Shown: positions 1 through 10,009, counted from the first letter of the stretch. The stretch: 64,000 nt of DNA from an uncultured Paraprevotella sp. (GCA_944319925.1 CALUFQ010000007.1:1-64000); one strand, 5' to 3'. Numbers and translations are program-made. Notes: generated by a model from the letters alone, not told the origin.

Positions 1-370
1 ATTGAATAGTTTGTTGACACTAAATTTCCAAATCACAGACTCGAAAAATGCACATTTTGATGCCGCGTAAAGTATAATTCCAATGATACACTGATTTACT
101 GTTGTGCTGGTTTGCTGTCATGCTGGTTTACGACAGCGAAACTTCAAATAAAAGTTTCAGCAATGGAGTGCGGATTTAGAAATGTAGAGTTCGAATGATG
201 TAAATCGGTGGAACAATGTGTTCGCCTTTCAATGTGGCGATATCAATGAAATAATTGAAATAAAAACATCCTGAGGTTCTTTCTAATCCAAGAAAATGTG
301 TATATTTGAAAATGTGATATTCTTGAATATGTGAAATATTGATTAGATAATAAAGGCGAATACGTGAATC
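1..370. other. Intergenic / left-edge region without a gene
   Basis: I see no convincing coding sequence here. It is AT-rich compared with most of the window. At 45-77 it holds a small palindrome (AAAATG-CACATTTT) followed by TGATGCCGCGTAAAGTATAA, which recurs with only transitions near 30595-30614. Around 107-145 there are two imperfect copies of TGCTGGTTT. No TAnnTTTG promoter element stands out before the ATPase gene at 371. Confidence 0.5.
45..77 (+). repeat. Palindrome plus 20-nt motif, copy 1 (other copy near 30581-30614)
   Basis: A short palindrome (AAAATG/CACATTTT) is followed by TGATGCCGCGTAAAGTATAA at 58-77. The same arrangement occurs at 30581-30614, where the 20-mer differs at three positions, all of them transitions. 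Both copies lie in non-coding DNA. The function is unknown; they could be the edge of a decayed mobile element or a structured intergenic repeat. Confidence 0.4.
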
Positions 371-1741
371 ATGAGAAGAAAGATATACGATAAACTGCTG
401 GAATGGAAGAAGAACCATAAGGGAGACACAGCTCTTTTAATTGAAGGAGCCAGGCGTATAGGGAAAAGCTATATCGTGGAAGAATTTGCACGCAAAGAAT
501 ACGAGTCTTACATTTTGGTGGACTTCAGCAAGGTAAATCCTCAGGTAATGGAGTTTTTCAACCTTTATCTGGATGACCTCGATATGCTTTTCATGAATCT
601 GGAACTTTACTTCAGACGGAAACTTACTCCACGTCAGACGAAAGACGAAGAAGCCCGTTCCTTGGTCATATTTGACGAAGTGCAGTTCTGCCCCCGTGCC
701 CGTGCAGCCATCAAGCACTTGGTGGCAGACAGACGTTATGACTACATTGAGACAGGCTCGCTTATTTCCATTAAGAAGAATGTCAAGGACATCATGTTGC
801 CATCCGAAGAACATGCCATCGAAATGTTCCCAATGGACTTTGAGGAGTTTCTGTGGGCGATGGGTGATGAAATGCTGATGCCTTACATCCGGATGCGGTT
901 TGACAAACGTCTTCCGATGGAGGCTTTCCATCGCCGGGCAATGGACTATTTCCGGCAATACCTGATTGTCGGAGGAATGCCACAGGCTGTACTGAAATAT
1001 GTGGAAACACGGGATTTTGAAAAGGTGGATGAGGTGAAGCGCGACATATTGGCTCTTTACCGCAATGACATCCACAAATATGCTGACAATCAGGAAACCA
1101 AAGTCGCCGCCATTTTTGAGGAAATTCCGGGGCAATTGCAGAAGCATGAAAAGAAGTTTGTCTTGTCCGCATTGCAGAGTGAAGCCCGTATGCGTGATTA
1201 TTCACAGGCTTTCTTCTGGCTGAGTGACGCTAAAATCATCAACTGCTGCTATAACTCAACGGAGCCGAGCATCGGGCTGAAACTGAATGAAGAACGTACT
1301 ACGCTGAAATGCTATATGGGTGATACAGGGCTGCTCATTAGCCACGCTTTTGACGAACGTGGAATAGTAAGTGCAGACCTTTACCGGAAATTGATGTTTG
1401 ACAAGCTGGAAGTGAACGAGGGAATGTTGGTGGAGAACATTGTAGCGCAAATGCTTCGGGCGGCAGGACATAAGCTTTACTTTTTCAGCAATAGTTCCCG
1501 GACATCAGCCGAAGACCGTATGGAAATTGATTTTCTGATAGCCAAATCCGTGACAACCAGCAGGCATAATATTTCACCCATTGAGGTAAAATCCGGACAA
1601 CGCTACACATTGAACTCGTTAAGAAAATGCATCGCCAAATACGGCTCCCAGTTATCCACACCCTACGTGCTTCACGATAAGGATGTGAAAATGGAAGATG
1701 GGATTATGTACCTGCCTTTATATATGACACCGTTGCTTTGA
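371..1741 (+). CDS. AAA-family ATPase with C-terminal DUF4143 nuclease-like domain
   Basis: This 456-residue protein belongs to the large family of stand-alone AAA ATPases common in Bacteroidota and archaea. A Walker A motif (GARRIGKS) lies near residues 26-33. A Walker B motif (LVIFDEVQ) lies near residue 98. The C-terminal third holds a DUF4143 / PD-(D/E)XK-like segment, with EIDFLIA and PIEVKSG as the likely acidic and ExK elements. The cellular role of the family is not established; defence and transposon links have been suggested. The ATG at 371 follows an AT-rich stretch. Base composition is more AT-rich than the valS region downstream, and the next two genes are decayed, so this looks like accessory DNA. 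Family assignment is secure; function is not. Confidence 0.85.
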   Translation: MRRKIYDKLLEWKKNHKGDTALLIEGARRIGKSYIVEEFARKEYESYILVDFSKVNPQVMEFFNLYLDDLDMLFMNLELYFRRKLTPRQTKDEEARSLVIFDEVQFCPRARAAIKHLVADRRYDYIETGSLISIKKNVKDIMLPSEEHAIEMFPMDFEEFLWAMGDEMLMPYIRMRFDKRLPMEAFHRRAMDYFRQYLIVGGMPQAVLKYVETRDFEKVDEVKRDILALYRNDIHKYADNQETKVAAIFEEIPGQLQKHEKKFVLSALQSEARMRDYSQAFFWLSDAKIINCCYNSTEPSIGLKLNEERTTLKCYMGDTGLLISHAFDERGIVSADLYRKLMFDKLEVNEGMLVENIVAQMLRAAGHKLYFFSNSSRTSAEDRMEIDFLIAKSVTTSRHNISPIEVKSGQRYTLNSLRKCIAKYGSQLSTPYVLHDKDVKMEDGIMYLPLYMTPLL

Positions 1742-1746
1742 ATGGT

Positions 1747-2025
1747 ATGGGAAAACAGCTTACATACCAAGAACTGTTGGCTGCGTACAACAAACTTCTT
1801 AAGGAAAAAGAGTTTCTTCATAAAGAGGTAGATAGGCTACAGGCATTGCTAAACAACAAGGATATTCTCATGGAACAACAGACCATAAAGCAACATTTGA
1901 CTTTGGAAGAAAAAGTAGATGTATTCCGCAATCTGTTCAAAGGGCGTGAGGATGTGTTCGCACGGAGATGGTACAGCAGGACAAGCGAGAAGTCTGGCTA
2001 CCAGCCGGTGTGTCGGAACGAATGA
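1747..2025 (+). pseudogene. N-terminal remnant of a TOTE conflict-system primase/helicase gene
   Basis: The ATG at 1747 lies five bases after the stop of the upstream ATPase gene. It opens a 92-residue product with an N-terminal coiled coil (about residues 5-45), then LTLEEKVDVFRNLFKGREDV and a WYSRTSEKSGYQPVCRNE segment. From knowledge of the family, this matches the start of archaeo-eukaryotic primase proteins of TOTE conflict systems, which are normally many hundreds of residues long. The stop is a TGA where an intact member has Trp (NEW), and the frame continues beyond it as DRQLCNKKK before another stop. All downstream primase and helicase sequence is missing. I infer a nonsense-mutated, truncated gene. 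A short expressed peptide is possible but less likely. Confidence 0.65.
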
Positions 2026-2089
2026 GACAGGCAGCTATGCAATAAGAAAAAATAATATCGGCTTAATCGGGTTATATTTTGAGCGGTCA

Positions 2090-2331
2090 GATGGTTTGTT
2101 TTGAGGCTGTCATTCGACAATGTGAACAACGCCACAATGCGGTGCGGGGCTTCCGTCATCACCCAACAATAAGTTTTCCCCAACAATTCTTCCGCATACA
2201 AATCGGCATCATTGAGGAAAAAATCATCAAGGTCGTCCACGCCACAACTGAAAGTGGGGCAGTTATCACGCACCTCCTTATTGCAGGCAAGCATGACGCA
2301 ATAATCATCGTATAAGGAAATCCCGCCATTG
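2090..2331 (-). pseudogene. Fragment of a GNAT-like N-acetyltransferase gene
   Basis: Read on the minus strand, this stretch encodes GGISLYDDYCVMLACNKE followed by a CGVDDLDDFFLNDADLYAEE segment, then GKTYCWV and PHRIVALFTLSNDSLK. This resembles the N-terminal half of small GNAT-fold acetyltransferases found beside toxin-antitoxin or mobile genes in Bacteroidota. There is no in-frame start before an upstream stop until an internal ATG at 2294. The acetyl-CoA binding half is absent, and similarity fades after about 2090, where it meets the TOTE remnant tail-to-tail. Probably a decayed fragment left by rearrangement. Confidence 0.5.
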
Positions 2332-2577
2332 TCAGTTGAACCATATTAAGCCTCTATTAAACGCGCTCTAAACACCTGCATCCATGAAATTAAAGGGAAA
2401 CTAAACCAAATTAAACCTTTTGTCCGTTTCGTTTTGAACAGGACAAGCCACCAACACCCACACATCGCACACACATTCAAGTATTTACGCCTTCATCCCG
2501 CCATCCGCCCCTTGTACACTTCGTTTTCCTGCCCATAAATAAATCCGCACAAGTCCCACATATCTGACTTTTTTGTG

Positions 2578-2585
2578 TAACTTTG
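2578..2585 (+). promoter_or_regulatory. -7 promoter element (TAACTTTG) for valS
   Basis: TAACTTTG matches the Bacteroidota -7 consensus TAnnTTTG. It lies 39 bases before the ATG at 2625. A TTG at 2583, in frame upstream, falls inside this element and so cannot be the translation start. Confidence 0.7.
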
Positions 2586-2624
2586 CAAGTTCAAAAGAGA
2601 AAATTCATAAAATACGTTATATCC

Positions 2625-5273
2625 ATGGAATTAGCAAGCAAATACAATCCGGCCGACGTGGAGGGAAAATGGTATCAATATTGGCTCGACCACAAGCTTT
2701 TCAGTTCTAAGCCCGACGGGCGTGAACCTTACACCATCGTCATTCCGCCCCCAAACGTGACGGGTGTGCTCCACATGGGGCACGTGCTCAACGAAACCAT
2801 ACAGGACATCTTGGTTCGCCGGGCCCGCATGGACGGTAAGAACGCTTGCTGGGTGCCCGGCACCGACCACGCTTCCATCGCCACGGAAGCCAAGGTGGTG
2901 AACCGCCTGGCCGAGAAAGGCATCAAGAAAAGCGACCTAACGCGCGAAGAGTTCCTGAAACACGCATGGGAGTGGACAGACGAGCACGGCGGCATCATCC
3001 TGAAACAGCTCCGCAAGCTGGGCGCCAGCTGCGACTGGGACCGCACGGCCTTCACCATGGACGAAAAACGCAGCCGGAGCGTCATCAAAGTGTTCTGCGA
3101 CCTGTACAACAAAGGACTCATCTATCGCGGTGTGCGCATGGTGAACTGGGATCCGAAAGCACTGACGGCACTCTCGGACGAAGAAGTAGTGTATAAGGAA
3201 GAACACAGCAAACTCTATTATCTGAAATACATGCTGGCCGGAGAAGACGGGCAGCCGGACGGCAGCGGACGCTACGCCGTGGTGGCCACCACACGCCCCG
3301 AAACCATCATGGGCGACACGGCCATGTGCATCAACCCCGCCGACCCGAAGAACACGTGGCTGAAAGGCAAGAAAGTCATCGTGCCGCTCGTGAACCGCTG
3401 CATCCCCGTCATTGAGGATGACTACGTGGACATCGAATTCGGTACGGGCTGCCTGAAAGTGACTCCGGCACACGACGTGAACGACTACATGCTGGGCGAG
3501 AAACACAACCTGCCCTCCATCGACATCTTCAACGACAACGGCACCATCAGCGAAGCCGCCGGACTCTACGTGGGCATGGACCGCTTCGACGTGCGCCGCC
3601 AAATTGCCATCGACCTGGAACAAGCCGGCCTGATGGAGAAAGTGGAAGACTATAATAATAAGGTAGGCTTCTCGGAGCGCACCAATGTGCCCATCGAGCC
3701 GAAGCTCTCCATGCAGTGGTTCCTCAAGATGGAACATTTGGCCAAGATTGCCTTGGAACCGGTGATGAAGGATGAAATCCGCTTCTATCCCGCCAAATAC
3801 AAAAACACCTACCGCCACTGGATGGAAAACATCAAGGACTGGTGCATCAGCCGCCAACTGTGGTGGGGACACCGCATCCCGGCCTACTACCTGCCGCAAG
3901 GCGGTTTCGTGGTGGCCGAGACCGCAGAAAAGGCCCTTGAACTGGCCCGGGAAAAGACGGGGGACAAGAAGCTGGAGCTAAAAGACCTGCGCCAGGACGA
4001 GGACGCGCTCGACACATGGTTCTCCAGCTGGCTTTGGCCCATCTCGCTCTTCGACGGCATCAACAACCCCGGCAACGAGGAAATCCGTTACTACTATCCG
4101 ACATCCGTACTGGTGACCGGCCCGGACATCATCTTCTTCTGGGTGGCACGCATGATCATGGCAGGCTACGAATACGAAGGGCAGATGCCGTTCAAAGACG
4201 TGTATTTCACGGGCATCGTGCGTGACAAGCTGGGCCGCAAGATGAGCAAGTCGCTCGGCAACAGCCCCGACCCGCTCGACCTTATCGAACGCTACGGGGC
4301 CGATGGCGTACGCATGGGCATGATGCTCTCCGCCCCTGCGGGCAACGACATCCTGTTCGACGACGCGCTCTGCGAACAAGGCCGCAACTTCAACAACAAG
4401 ATATGGAATGCCTTCCGCCTCGTGAAAAGCTGGCAGACGGCCGACGCCGTCCAACCGGAAAGCGCAACCATCGCCACCCGCTGGTTTGCCGCCATGTTGC
4501 GCACCACGGCAGCCGAAGTGGCCGACCTCTTCGGGAAATACCGCCTGAGCGAAACCTTGATGGCCGTTTACAAGCTCTTCTGGGACGAGTTCTCCAGCTG
4601 GTACCTGGAGATGGTGAAACCGGCCTACGGGCAACCCATCGACCAAACGACTTACGAACAAACCCTGCAGTTCTTCGACACGCTGCTGAAACTGCTCCAT
4701 CCCTTCATGCCGTTCATCACCGAAGAGTTGTGGCAGCACCTCTGCGACCGCCAGCCCGGCGAGAGCATCATGATATCGCCACTCCACACGGACGCACCGA
4801 CAAAAGAGGATGCCGCACTGATTGCCCACATCGAAAACGTGAAGAACATCGTGAGCGGTGTGCGTACCGTGCGCAACCAAAAGAACATCGCCCCGAAAGA
4901 AGCCTTGACGCTCGAAGTGACGGGCGAGAATCCGGAAGCGGCTTTCGACTGCGTGACCATGAAAATGGCCAACTTAGGCGGAATTTCTTCCGTGGCACAA
5001 AAGAGCGGGAACACCGCCGCCTTCATGGTGGGTACCACGGAATACGCCGTGCCCATCGGCAACCTGATTGACGTGGAAGCCGAAATCGCAAAACAAGAAG
5101 CCGAACTGAAACACCTGGAAGGTTTCTTGGCCGGAGTGATGAAAAAGCTGTCCAACGAACGCTTCGTGGCCAACGCCCCCGAAGCCGTGGTGGCCATGGA
5201 ACGCAAAAAGCAATCCGACGCCGAAAGCAAAATCGCCGCACTGAAAGAAAGTCTGGCACAGCTGAAGAAATAA
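2625..5273 (+). CDS. valS: Valyl-tRNA synthetase
   Basis: This cytoplasmic class I aminoacyl-tRNA synthetase charges tRNA-Val. The 882 residues match the usual length. The HIGH-type signature ([11 protein letters not shown]) is near residue 45 and the KMSKS loop ([10 protein letters not shown]) is near residue 540. Between them sits the editing (CP1) domain, with [12 protein letters not shown] and a TPAHDVNDY motif that checks for threonine. A C-terminal anticodon-binding domain and coiled-coil arm follow (about 800-882, rich in Glu and Lys). The ATG at 2625 was chosen because the frame upstream runs into the -7 element. The gene is monocistronic and is followed by a strong terminator. Confidence 0.98.
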   Translation: MELASKYNPADVEGKWYQYWLDHKLFSSKPDGREPYTIVIPPPNVTGVLHMGHVLNETIQDILVRRARMDGKNACWVPGTDHASIATEAKVVNRLAEKGIKKSDLTREEFLKHAWEWTDEHGGIILKQLRKLGASCDWDRTAFTMDEKRSRSVIKVFCDLYNKGLIYRGVRMVNWDPKALTALSDEEVVYKEEHSKLYYLKYMLAGEDGQPDGSGRYAVVATTRPETIMGDTAMCINPADPKNTWLKGKKVIVPLVNRCIPVIEDDYVDIEFGTGCLKVTPAHDVNDYMLGEKHNLPSIDIFNDNGTISEAAGLYVGMDRFDVRRQIAIDLEQAGLMEKVEDYNNKVGFSERTNVPIEPKLSMQWFLKMEHLAKIALEPVMKDEIRFYPAKYKNTYRHWMENIKDWCISRQLWWGHRIPAYYLPQGGFVVAETAEKALELAREKTGDKKLELKDLRQDEDALDTWFSSWLWPISLFDGINNPGNEEIRYYYPTSVLVTGPDIIFFWVARMIMAGYEYEGQMPFKDVYFTGIVRDKLGRKMSKSLGNSPDPLDLIERYGADGVRMGMMLSAPAGNDILFDDALCEQGRNFNNKIWNAFRLVKSWQTADAVQPESATIATRWFAAMLRTTAAEVADLFGKYRLSETLMAVYKLFWDEFSSWYLEMVKPAYGQPIDQTTYEQTLQFFDTLLKLLHPFMPFITEELWQHLCDRQPGESIMISPLHTDAPTKEDAALIAHIENVKNIVSGVRTVRNQKNIAPKEALTLEVTGENPEAAFDCVTMKMANLGGISSVAQKSGNTAAFMVGTTEYAVPIGNLIDVEAEIAKQEAELKHLEGFLAGVMKKLSNERFVANAPEAVVAMERKKQSDAESKIAALKESLAQLKK

Positions 5274-5290
5274 CGCGCACACAATAGCTG

Positions 5291-5337
5291 AGGAGACCGC
5301 TTCCCTAACCTGTAGGAAAGCGGCCTCCTATTTTTTT
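5291..5337 (+). terminator. Rho-independent terminator after valS
   Basis: An imperfect stem pairs AGGAGaCCGCTTCC with GGAAAGCGGcCTCCT around a short loop. It is followed by a run of seven T. It lies 17 bases past the valS stop. Confidence 0.85.
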
Positions 5338-5358
5338 GATAAAGATGTAGCCCGTTTT

Positions 5359-6210
5359 CTATAATTCCCTGATTTGCTCTTCGCCCAACCCTGTATATTG
5401 CACAATCATTTCCAAGGGAACTCCACTTCTTTTCATTTGACGGGCAATATCCAACGCCTTTTCATTGGCACCTTCTTCGCGGCCTTTATCCCGTGCCGTT
5501 TTCATCACACTGAACCAATCACGATAATTCTTCAAGCTTTCCTCGTATTCACGGCGTTCCACCTTGTCGAACTTTGCAATCTCCGCAGCTTCGAACAAGT
5601 GGGCAAAAACTTTTTCCTGTAAGATGGCAGGACGTTCCATTAAGGTAGCAAGATTCTTTATCACAAACAACCATTTGTCGAAAAGCGTCTCCAACTCTCC
5701 TGCCGTCCTTGTGAACTTGGGCATCTCCAAATAGATGAAGGTCAACTTGTCGTAGAACACTTCCTTCGTAACCACGTCCATCAGTTTCACCTCGTGGCGA
5801 TAATCCGCATCATCATCGAATATACAGAAGTTCAAGATGCCAATGGTGTAAATGCCCTTCAAGCCATAGTCCCATTCCCCGCGCGGTGCCTGCTCGCGGA
5901 TGGCAAAGGCGGAATAATAAAGGCTGCGGTCCTTGAAAAACTGCTGCTCGCCCTTCTGCATCTCCACAAGAAAATACTCACCCTTTTCGTTCGTGCAATA
6001 CACATCGAACACGGCGCGGCGGTCGTATTCCTGCGTCCCCAAATGTTCCGTATTCAAATAAGTTATTTCTTTAATTTCCTCCCGCCCTTGCAACAACGCA
6101 TTGAGGAAACTGATCAGCAAGTCCTTGTTGATTTCCGTCCCGAACAGTTTCTTAAATGCAAAGTCGGTATAGAAGTTAACGTATCTGTCTATAATTCCTT
6201 CTGAACACAT
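5359..6210 (-). CDS. Rpn-family PD-(D/E)XK nuclease / putative transposase, copy 1
   Basis: The 283-residue product begins with YVNFYTDFAFKKLFG, the hallmark of the Rpn/PDDEXK_2 transposase-like family. These proteins act as DNA nucleases that promote recombination; some have been linked to phage defence. Likely catalytic residues are Asp69 (AVFDVY), Glu83 and Gln85 (LVEMQ). The C-terminus ends in the usual ALDIARQMKRSGVP... tail. The ATG at 6210 was chosen because the frame extending to 6273 crosses the -7 element at 6238-6245. It is closely related to the gene at 48768-49646. No terminal repeats flank it, so autonomous mobility is not evident. Confidence 0.88.
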   Translation of the reverse strand: MCSEGIIDRYVNFYTDFAFKKLFGTEINKDLLISFLNALLQGREEIKEITYLNTEHLGTQEYDRRAVFDVYCTNEKGEYFLVEMQKGEQQFFKDRSLYYSAFAIREQAPRGEWDYGLKGIYTIGILNFCIFDDDADYRHEVKLMDVVTKEVFYDKLTFIYLEMPKFTRTAGELETLFDKWLFVIKNLATLMERPAILQEKVFAHLFEAAEIAKFDKVERREYEESLKNYRDWFSVMKTARDKGREEGANEKALDIARQMKRSGVPLEMIVQYTGLGEEQIREL

Positions 6211-6237
6211 GGCAAATTCTTTTCTAATTGCAGGGAA

Positions 6238-6245
6238 CAAAGTTA
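6238..6245 (-). promoter_or_regulatory. -7 promoter element for Rpn-family copy 1
   Basis: On the minus strand the sequence reads TAACTTTG, matching TAnnTTTG. It lies 27 bases upstream of the ATG at 6210 and sets the start choice for that gene. Confidence 0.7.
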
Positions 6246-6381
6246 CAAAAAGGCGAGAAAAAAACAAATTCAAGAATCATCTTTCTATTCTACGCCCCTC
6301 TCCGGGCACACCTGACGAAAAAAGTGTGCGAAACACAAAAAAAAGATAGTCAGAATGTTTTCCCACACGGCATCTTTTCCG

Positions 6382-6389
6382 TAACTTTG
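6382..6389 (+). promoter_or_regulatory. -7 promoter element for hppA
   Basis: TAACTTTG matches TAnnTTTG and lies 59 bases before the hppA ATG. The leader of about 50 bases is A-rich. Confidence 0.7.
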
Positions 6390-6448
6390 AAACGGAATTT
6401 TATACTAATATCTAAAAACATAAACTCAAAAAACACAAACTTAAAACC

Positions 6449-8653
6449 ATGGAACAAATTCTCTTTTGGATGATTCCTGTATCCTCATTGCTGGCCTTAC
6501 TGCTGGCCTGGTACTTCTACCGCCAAATGATGGGAGCCGACGAAGGCACCCCCGTCATGCGGAAAATCGCCCTGCACGTGCGACAGGGTGCCATGTCCTA
6601 CCTGAAACAACAATACAAAGTAGTAGGCATGGTATTCATCGTTCTGTGTGCGCTGTTCGCCATCATGGCCTACGGCTTCAACCTGCAAAACGCATGGGTG
6701 CCGGTGGCGTTCCTCACGGGCGGTTTCTTTTCCGGCCTGTCCGGTTTCCTGGGTATGAAAACTGCCACCTACGCTTCGGCCCGCACAGCCAATGCAGCCC
6801 GTAATTCACTCAATAGCGGGTTGCGCATCGCATTCCGCAGCGGCGCCGTGATGGGACTGGTCGTTGTAGGTCTCGGGCTGTTCGACATCTCTTTCTGGTA
6901 CATCCTCTTAGATAGCGTCATTCCGACCGATGCAAACGCACCGGCGGCCAAACTCTGCATGATTACAACCACCATGCTGACTTTCGGCATGGGTGCCAGC
7001 ACGCAAGCCTTGTTTGCCCGTGTGGGAGGTGGTATTTACACAAAAGCTGCCGATGTGGGCGCCGACCTTGTGGGCAAGGTGGAAGCCGGCATCCCTGAAG
7101 ACGACCCGCGCAACCCTGCAACCATCGCCGACAACGTGGGCGACAATGTGGGCGACGTGGCCGGCATGGGAGCCGACCTCTATGAATCCTACTGCGGTTC
7201 CATCCTGGCCACAGCCGCACTCGGCGCGGCGGCATTCATGAGCAGCGGAGACGTGGACATGCAGTTCAAGGCCGTCATCGCCCCGATGCTGATTGCCGCC
7301 GTGGGCATACTGCTCTCCATCATTGGCATCTTTTCCGTGCGCACCAAAGAAGATGCCGGCATGAAAGGCCTGTTACGCTCACTTTCATTGGGCACAAACC
7401 TCAGTTCCGCCCTCATCGTGGTAGCCACGTTTGTCGTACTGTGGGCTTTGCAACTTGAAAACTGGCTGAACATCTCGCTGGCGGTAGTCGTAGGCTTGTT
7501 GGTGGGTATCGTCATCGGGCAGTCCACGGAATATTATACCTCACAATCTTACCGTCCCACAAAGAAATTGGCGGAAAGCGGCAAGACGGGACCGGCCACG
7601 GTCATCATTTCCGGCATCGGACTGGGCATGGTGTCCACCACCATTCCGGTCATTGCCGTCGTGGCTGGCATTATCCTCTCCTATTGGCTGGCATCGGGCT
7701 TTGACCTTTCCAACGTAAGCATGGGACTTTATGGCATCGGCATCGCCGCCGTGGGCATGTTGTCCACGCTGGGCATCACGCTGGCCACAGACGCATACGG
7801 CCCCATTGCCGATAATGCGGGCGGAAATGCCGAAATGAGCGGGTTGGGCGAAGCCGTGCGTAAACGCACGGATGCCTTGGATTCCCTCGGCAACACCACG
7901 GCTGCCACAGGAAAAGGCTTTGCCATCGGTTCGGCCGCCCTGACCGGATTGTCGCTTTTGGCTTCTTATATTGAGGAAATCCGCATCGGGCTGACCCGCT
8001 TGGGCAATACAGTGCTGACCATGCCCGATGGCTCCACGATGCCCATCCACGACGCATCGTTCACCGACTTCATGATGTATTACGACGTGACGTTGATGAA
8101 CCCCAAGGTGCTTTCCGGCATGTTCATCGGCAGCATGATGGCCTTCCTTTTCTGTGGTCTGACCATGAACGCCGTGGGACGCGCCGCAAGCCACATGGTG
8201 GAAGAAGTGCGGCGGCAGTTCCGCGAAATCAAAGGCATCCTGACGGGTGAGGCTGAACCGGATTATGCACGTTGCGTACAGATTTCCACCAAAGGGGCAC
8301 AGCGCGAGATGGTGTTCCCCTCATTGTTAGCCATCATCGCCCCTGTACTGACGGGTGTCATCTTCGGCGTACCGGGTGTTATCGGCCTGCTGGTGGGTGG
8401 CCTGTCTGCCGGTTTCGTATTGGCTATTTTCATGGCTAATTCCGGTGGAGCATGGGACAATGCCAAGAAATATGTGGAAGAAGGCAACTTCGGCGGCAAG
8501 GGCGGTGAAGTGCATAAAGCAACCGTCGTGGGCGACACCGTGGGTGACCCCTTCAAAGACACGTCGGGACCGAGCTTGAACATCTTGGTCAAGTTGATGT
8601 CTATGGTGGCCATTGTCATGGCCGGGCTCACCGTGTCATGGAGCTTGTTCTGA
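6449..8653 (+). CDS. hppA: Membrane-bound ion-translocating pyrophosphatase, K+-dependent type
   Basis: This integral inner-membrane protein hydrolyses pyrophosphate and pumps Na+ and/or H+ out of the cytoplasm. The 734 residues are predicted to form about 16 membrane helices. The diagnostic catalytic segments are present: [18 protein letters not shown] and [20 protein letters not shown] near residue 205-255, and a second acidic loop, [18 protein letters not shown]. The subtype motif reads [11 protein letters not shown]. Alanine rather than lysine at that site is characteristic of K+-dependent enzymes, many of which pump Na+. Monocistronic, with its own promoter and terminator. Ion specificity is inferred from the motif, not shown. 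Confidence 0.97.
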   Translation: MEQILFWMIPVSSLLALLLAWYFYRQMMGADEGTPVMRKIALHVRQGAMSYLKQQYKVVGMVFIVLCALFAIMAYGFNLQNAWVPVAFLTGGFFSGLSGFLGMKTATYASARTANAARNSLNSGLRIAFRSGAVMGLVVVGLGLFDISFWYILLDSVIPTDANAPAAKLCMITTTMLTFGMGASTQALFARVGGGIYTKAADVGADLVGKVEAGIPEDDPRNPATIADNVGDNVGDVAGMGADLYESYCGSILATAALGAAAFMSSGDVDMQFKAVIAPMLIAAVGILLSIIGIFSVRTKEDAGMKGLLRSLSLGTNLSSALIVVATFVVLWALQLENWLNISLAVVVGLLVGIVIGQSTEYYTSQSYRPTKKLAESGKTGPATVIISGIGLGMVSTTIPVIAVVAGIILSYWLASGFDLSNVSMGLYGIGIAAVGMLSTLGITLATDAYGPIADNAGGNAEMSGLGEAVRKRTDALDSLGNTTAATGKGFAIGSAALTGLSLLASYIEEIRIGLTRLGNTVLTMPDGSTMPIHDASFTDFMMYYDVTLMNPKVLSGMFIGSMMAFLFCGLTMNAVGRAASHMVEEVRRQFREIKGILTGEAEPDYARCVQISTKGAQREMVFPSLLAIIAPVLTGVIFGVPGVIGLLVGGLSAGFVLAIFMANSGGAWDNAKKYVEEGNFGGKGGEVHKATVVGDTVGDPFKDTSGPSLNILVKLMSMVAIVMAGLTVSWSLF

Positions 8654-8665
8654 CAAAGGATAGGT

Positions 8666-8713
8666 AAAGGGTCGCATCATTACTCAAAAACAGAGTTTGA
8701 TGCGACCCTTTTA
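8666..8713 (+). terminator. Terminator after hppA
   Basis: AAGGGTCGCATCA pairs with TGATGCGACCCTT around a loop, followed by TTTAT. This is a 13-bp perfect stem 12 bases after the hppA stop. Confidence 0.85.
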
Positions 8714-8750
8714 TGTGTCACGGTTCTAATCCGTTACTTTTAGAAGACAA

Positions 8751-9482
8751 CATTTCAATTTTGATACTCCCTCATACATTTTTGCAATTTATGGGAACAG
8801 TAGAAATATAACGGGGAACGGTTTCATGCTTCCCAGCCGATACGCCGCAACGGATTTGACATTTTGCTATTTTCCGGGGATTTGACACTTTGTCATTTGA
8901 AGGCCCCTGAGATTCACTTGTACGGGGCAGGGGGCGGTGGCGGGCGCAAAAAACGCAGTCTCGCGGAACGTGCGGAAACCCAAATGTCGGCAAATAGAGG
9001 GCGCAGGCTTTCTTTTTGTCGCGGGTGCGGGCTGTTTCCGCGCCGGGATTGCCGGGGCACGTAAGCCGGGCGGGGCTTGTGCCGACATATTGACATCGGG
9101 GATTTGTCGGTGAAAAAGTTCCAAATAGCGGAAAAAAGGGCTTCTGAATCGCCGTCTGAAAAAAACGGGGCTCGAAAAAAGAATTTCGGGGCCGGGAATT
9201 TCTTTTTCGGGGCTCGGATTTTTCCGTCCCGGCGGCAAGATTTCGGGGACGGACTGCCTCAAAAAGTAAAAATCCCCCATAAAACATTGCATAAAGGGGC
9301 TGTTTTGCGCAAAAAACGTCTGTTTCTTTCTCTGCTTTGCTTCGTACGCTCAAAAGCCGCGTCACGGAAATCCACTAAAATCCGGCAAAAAGAAACTTGT
9401 TCCGCCTTCGGGGTGACACTCTGCCAAACCCGAGTTTCGTCGGATACGTCCTAGGTTCAAAAGGCGTATCAAAATTGAAATG
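8751..9482. mobile_element. 732-bp non-coding island bounded by 20-bp inverted repeats (MITE-like?)
   Basis: The left end (8751-8770) reads CATTTCAATTTTGATACTCC. The right end (9463-9482) is its reverse complement with a single mismatch, at the eighteenth position. The interior has G-rich stretches, several ATTTCGGGGCYSG words (around 9166-9250), two GGATTTGACAYTTTG words (8851-8895) and no recognisable protein, although open frames exist by chance. No clean target-site duplication is visible outside the repeats. The block at 9183-9224 is shared with the island at 30001-30061. I infer a decayed or non-autonomous mobile element; a structured non-coding RNA locus is an alternative. Confidence 0.5.
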
Positions 9483-9541
9483 ACTAAATTTCGACTGACC
9501 CTCTTTATGTCATTCAACCATAACAATGAGCAGCATTAGGC

Positions 9542-9982
9542 TCAATCCGCCAACAATTTCTTCAGGAAACCATCCAAATCCTCATCCAACCCTTTCAACA
9601 ACTCTCCATCCACAATCATGGTGTCATCGTCCACCAAATAGAGGTCGCTCACCGTTTCTTTGTCCTCGTCCACCAACACAAAGGAGTAGGGTTTCAAGAT
9701 AGAAACGTTCTCCCATGCCTCCTTCATTCCCGTGATACATTGGCGCAGGACAGGAGTTACAGTCTCATAAAAATCTTCGTCCTGATAGCCTATCCATTGT
9801 TCAACCACGCAACGGGTCAGTTCTTTGTCGTCATCGTCAAAGGCTAATAGCTCCCCTGACTCCGCTTTCGCCTGCAAGTGGATATCCGTCAACACCATGT
9901 CTTCCCTGCCTTCAGGATATTTGGCAGCGACTTTCCGAAGTGCACGTTCGATTTGTTGAATGGTTTGCGATGTGGCTTTCAT
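9542..9982 (-). CDS. Conserved acidic hypothetical protein
   Basis: I do not recognise a named family in this 146-residue soluble protein. It is strongly acidic, with clusters such as FDDDDKE and DLYLVDDD, and has no signal peptide or membrane segment. Coding evidence is good: a minus-strand TAACGAGATATG context with AAGGAG 8-14 bases before the ATG, and a TACCTTTG -7 element further upstream. It lies downstream of the kinase-RapZ fusion on the same strand but has its own promoter, so it is probably a separate unit. Confidence 0.75.
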   Translation of the reverse strand: MKATSQTIQQIERALRKVAAKYPEGREDMVLTDIHLQAKAESGELLAFDDDDKELTRCVVEQWIGYQDEDFYETVTPVLRQCITGMKEAWENVSILKPYSFVLVDEDKETVSDLYLVDDDTMIVDGELLKGLDEDLDGFLKKLLAD

Positions 9983-10009
9983 ATCTCGTTTCTCCTTTAT
10001 TTATGTCTT

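Noticed and set aside
8772..9365. Open frames of up to about 200 codons on the minus strand inside the inverted-repeat island
   Set aside because: The composition is Pro/Arg/Cys/Phe-rich and without family resemblance; overlapping open frames on both strands fit GC-rich non-coding DNA.
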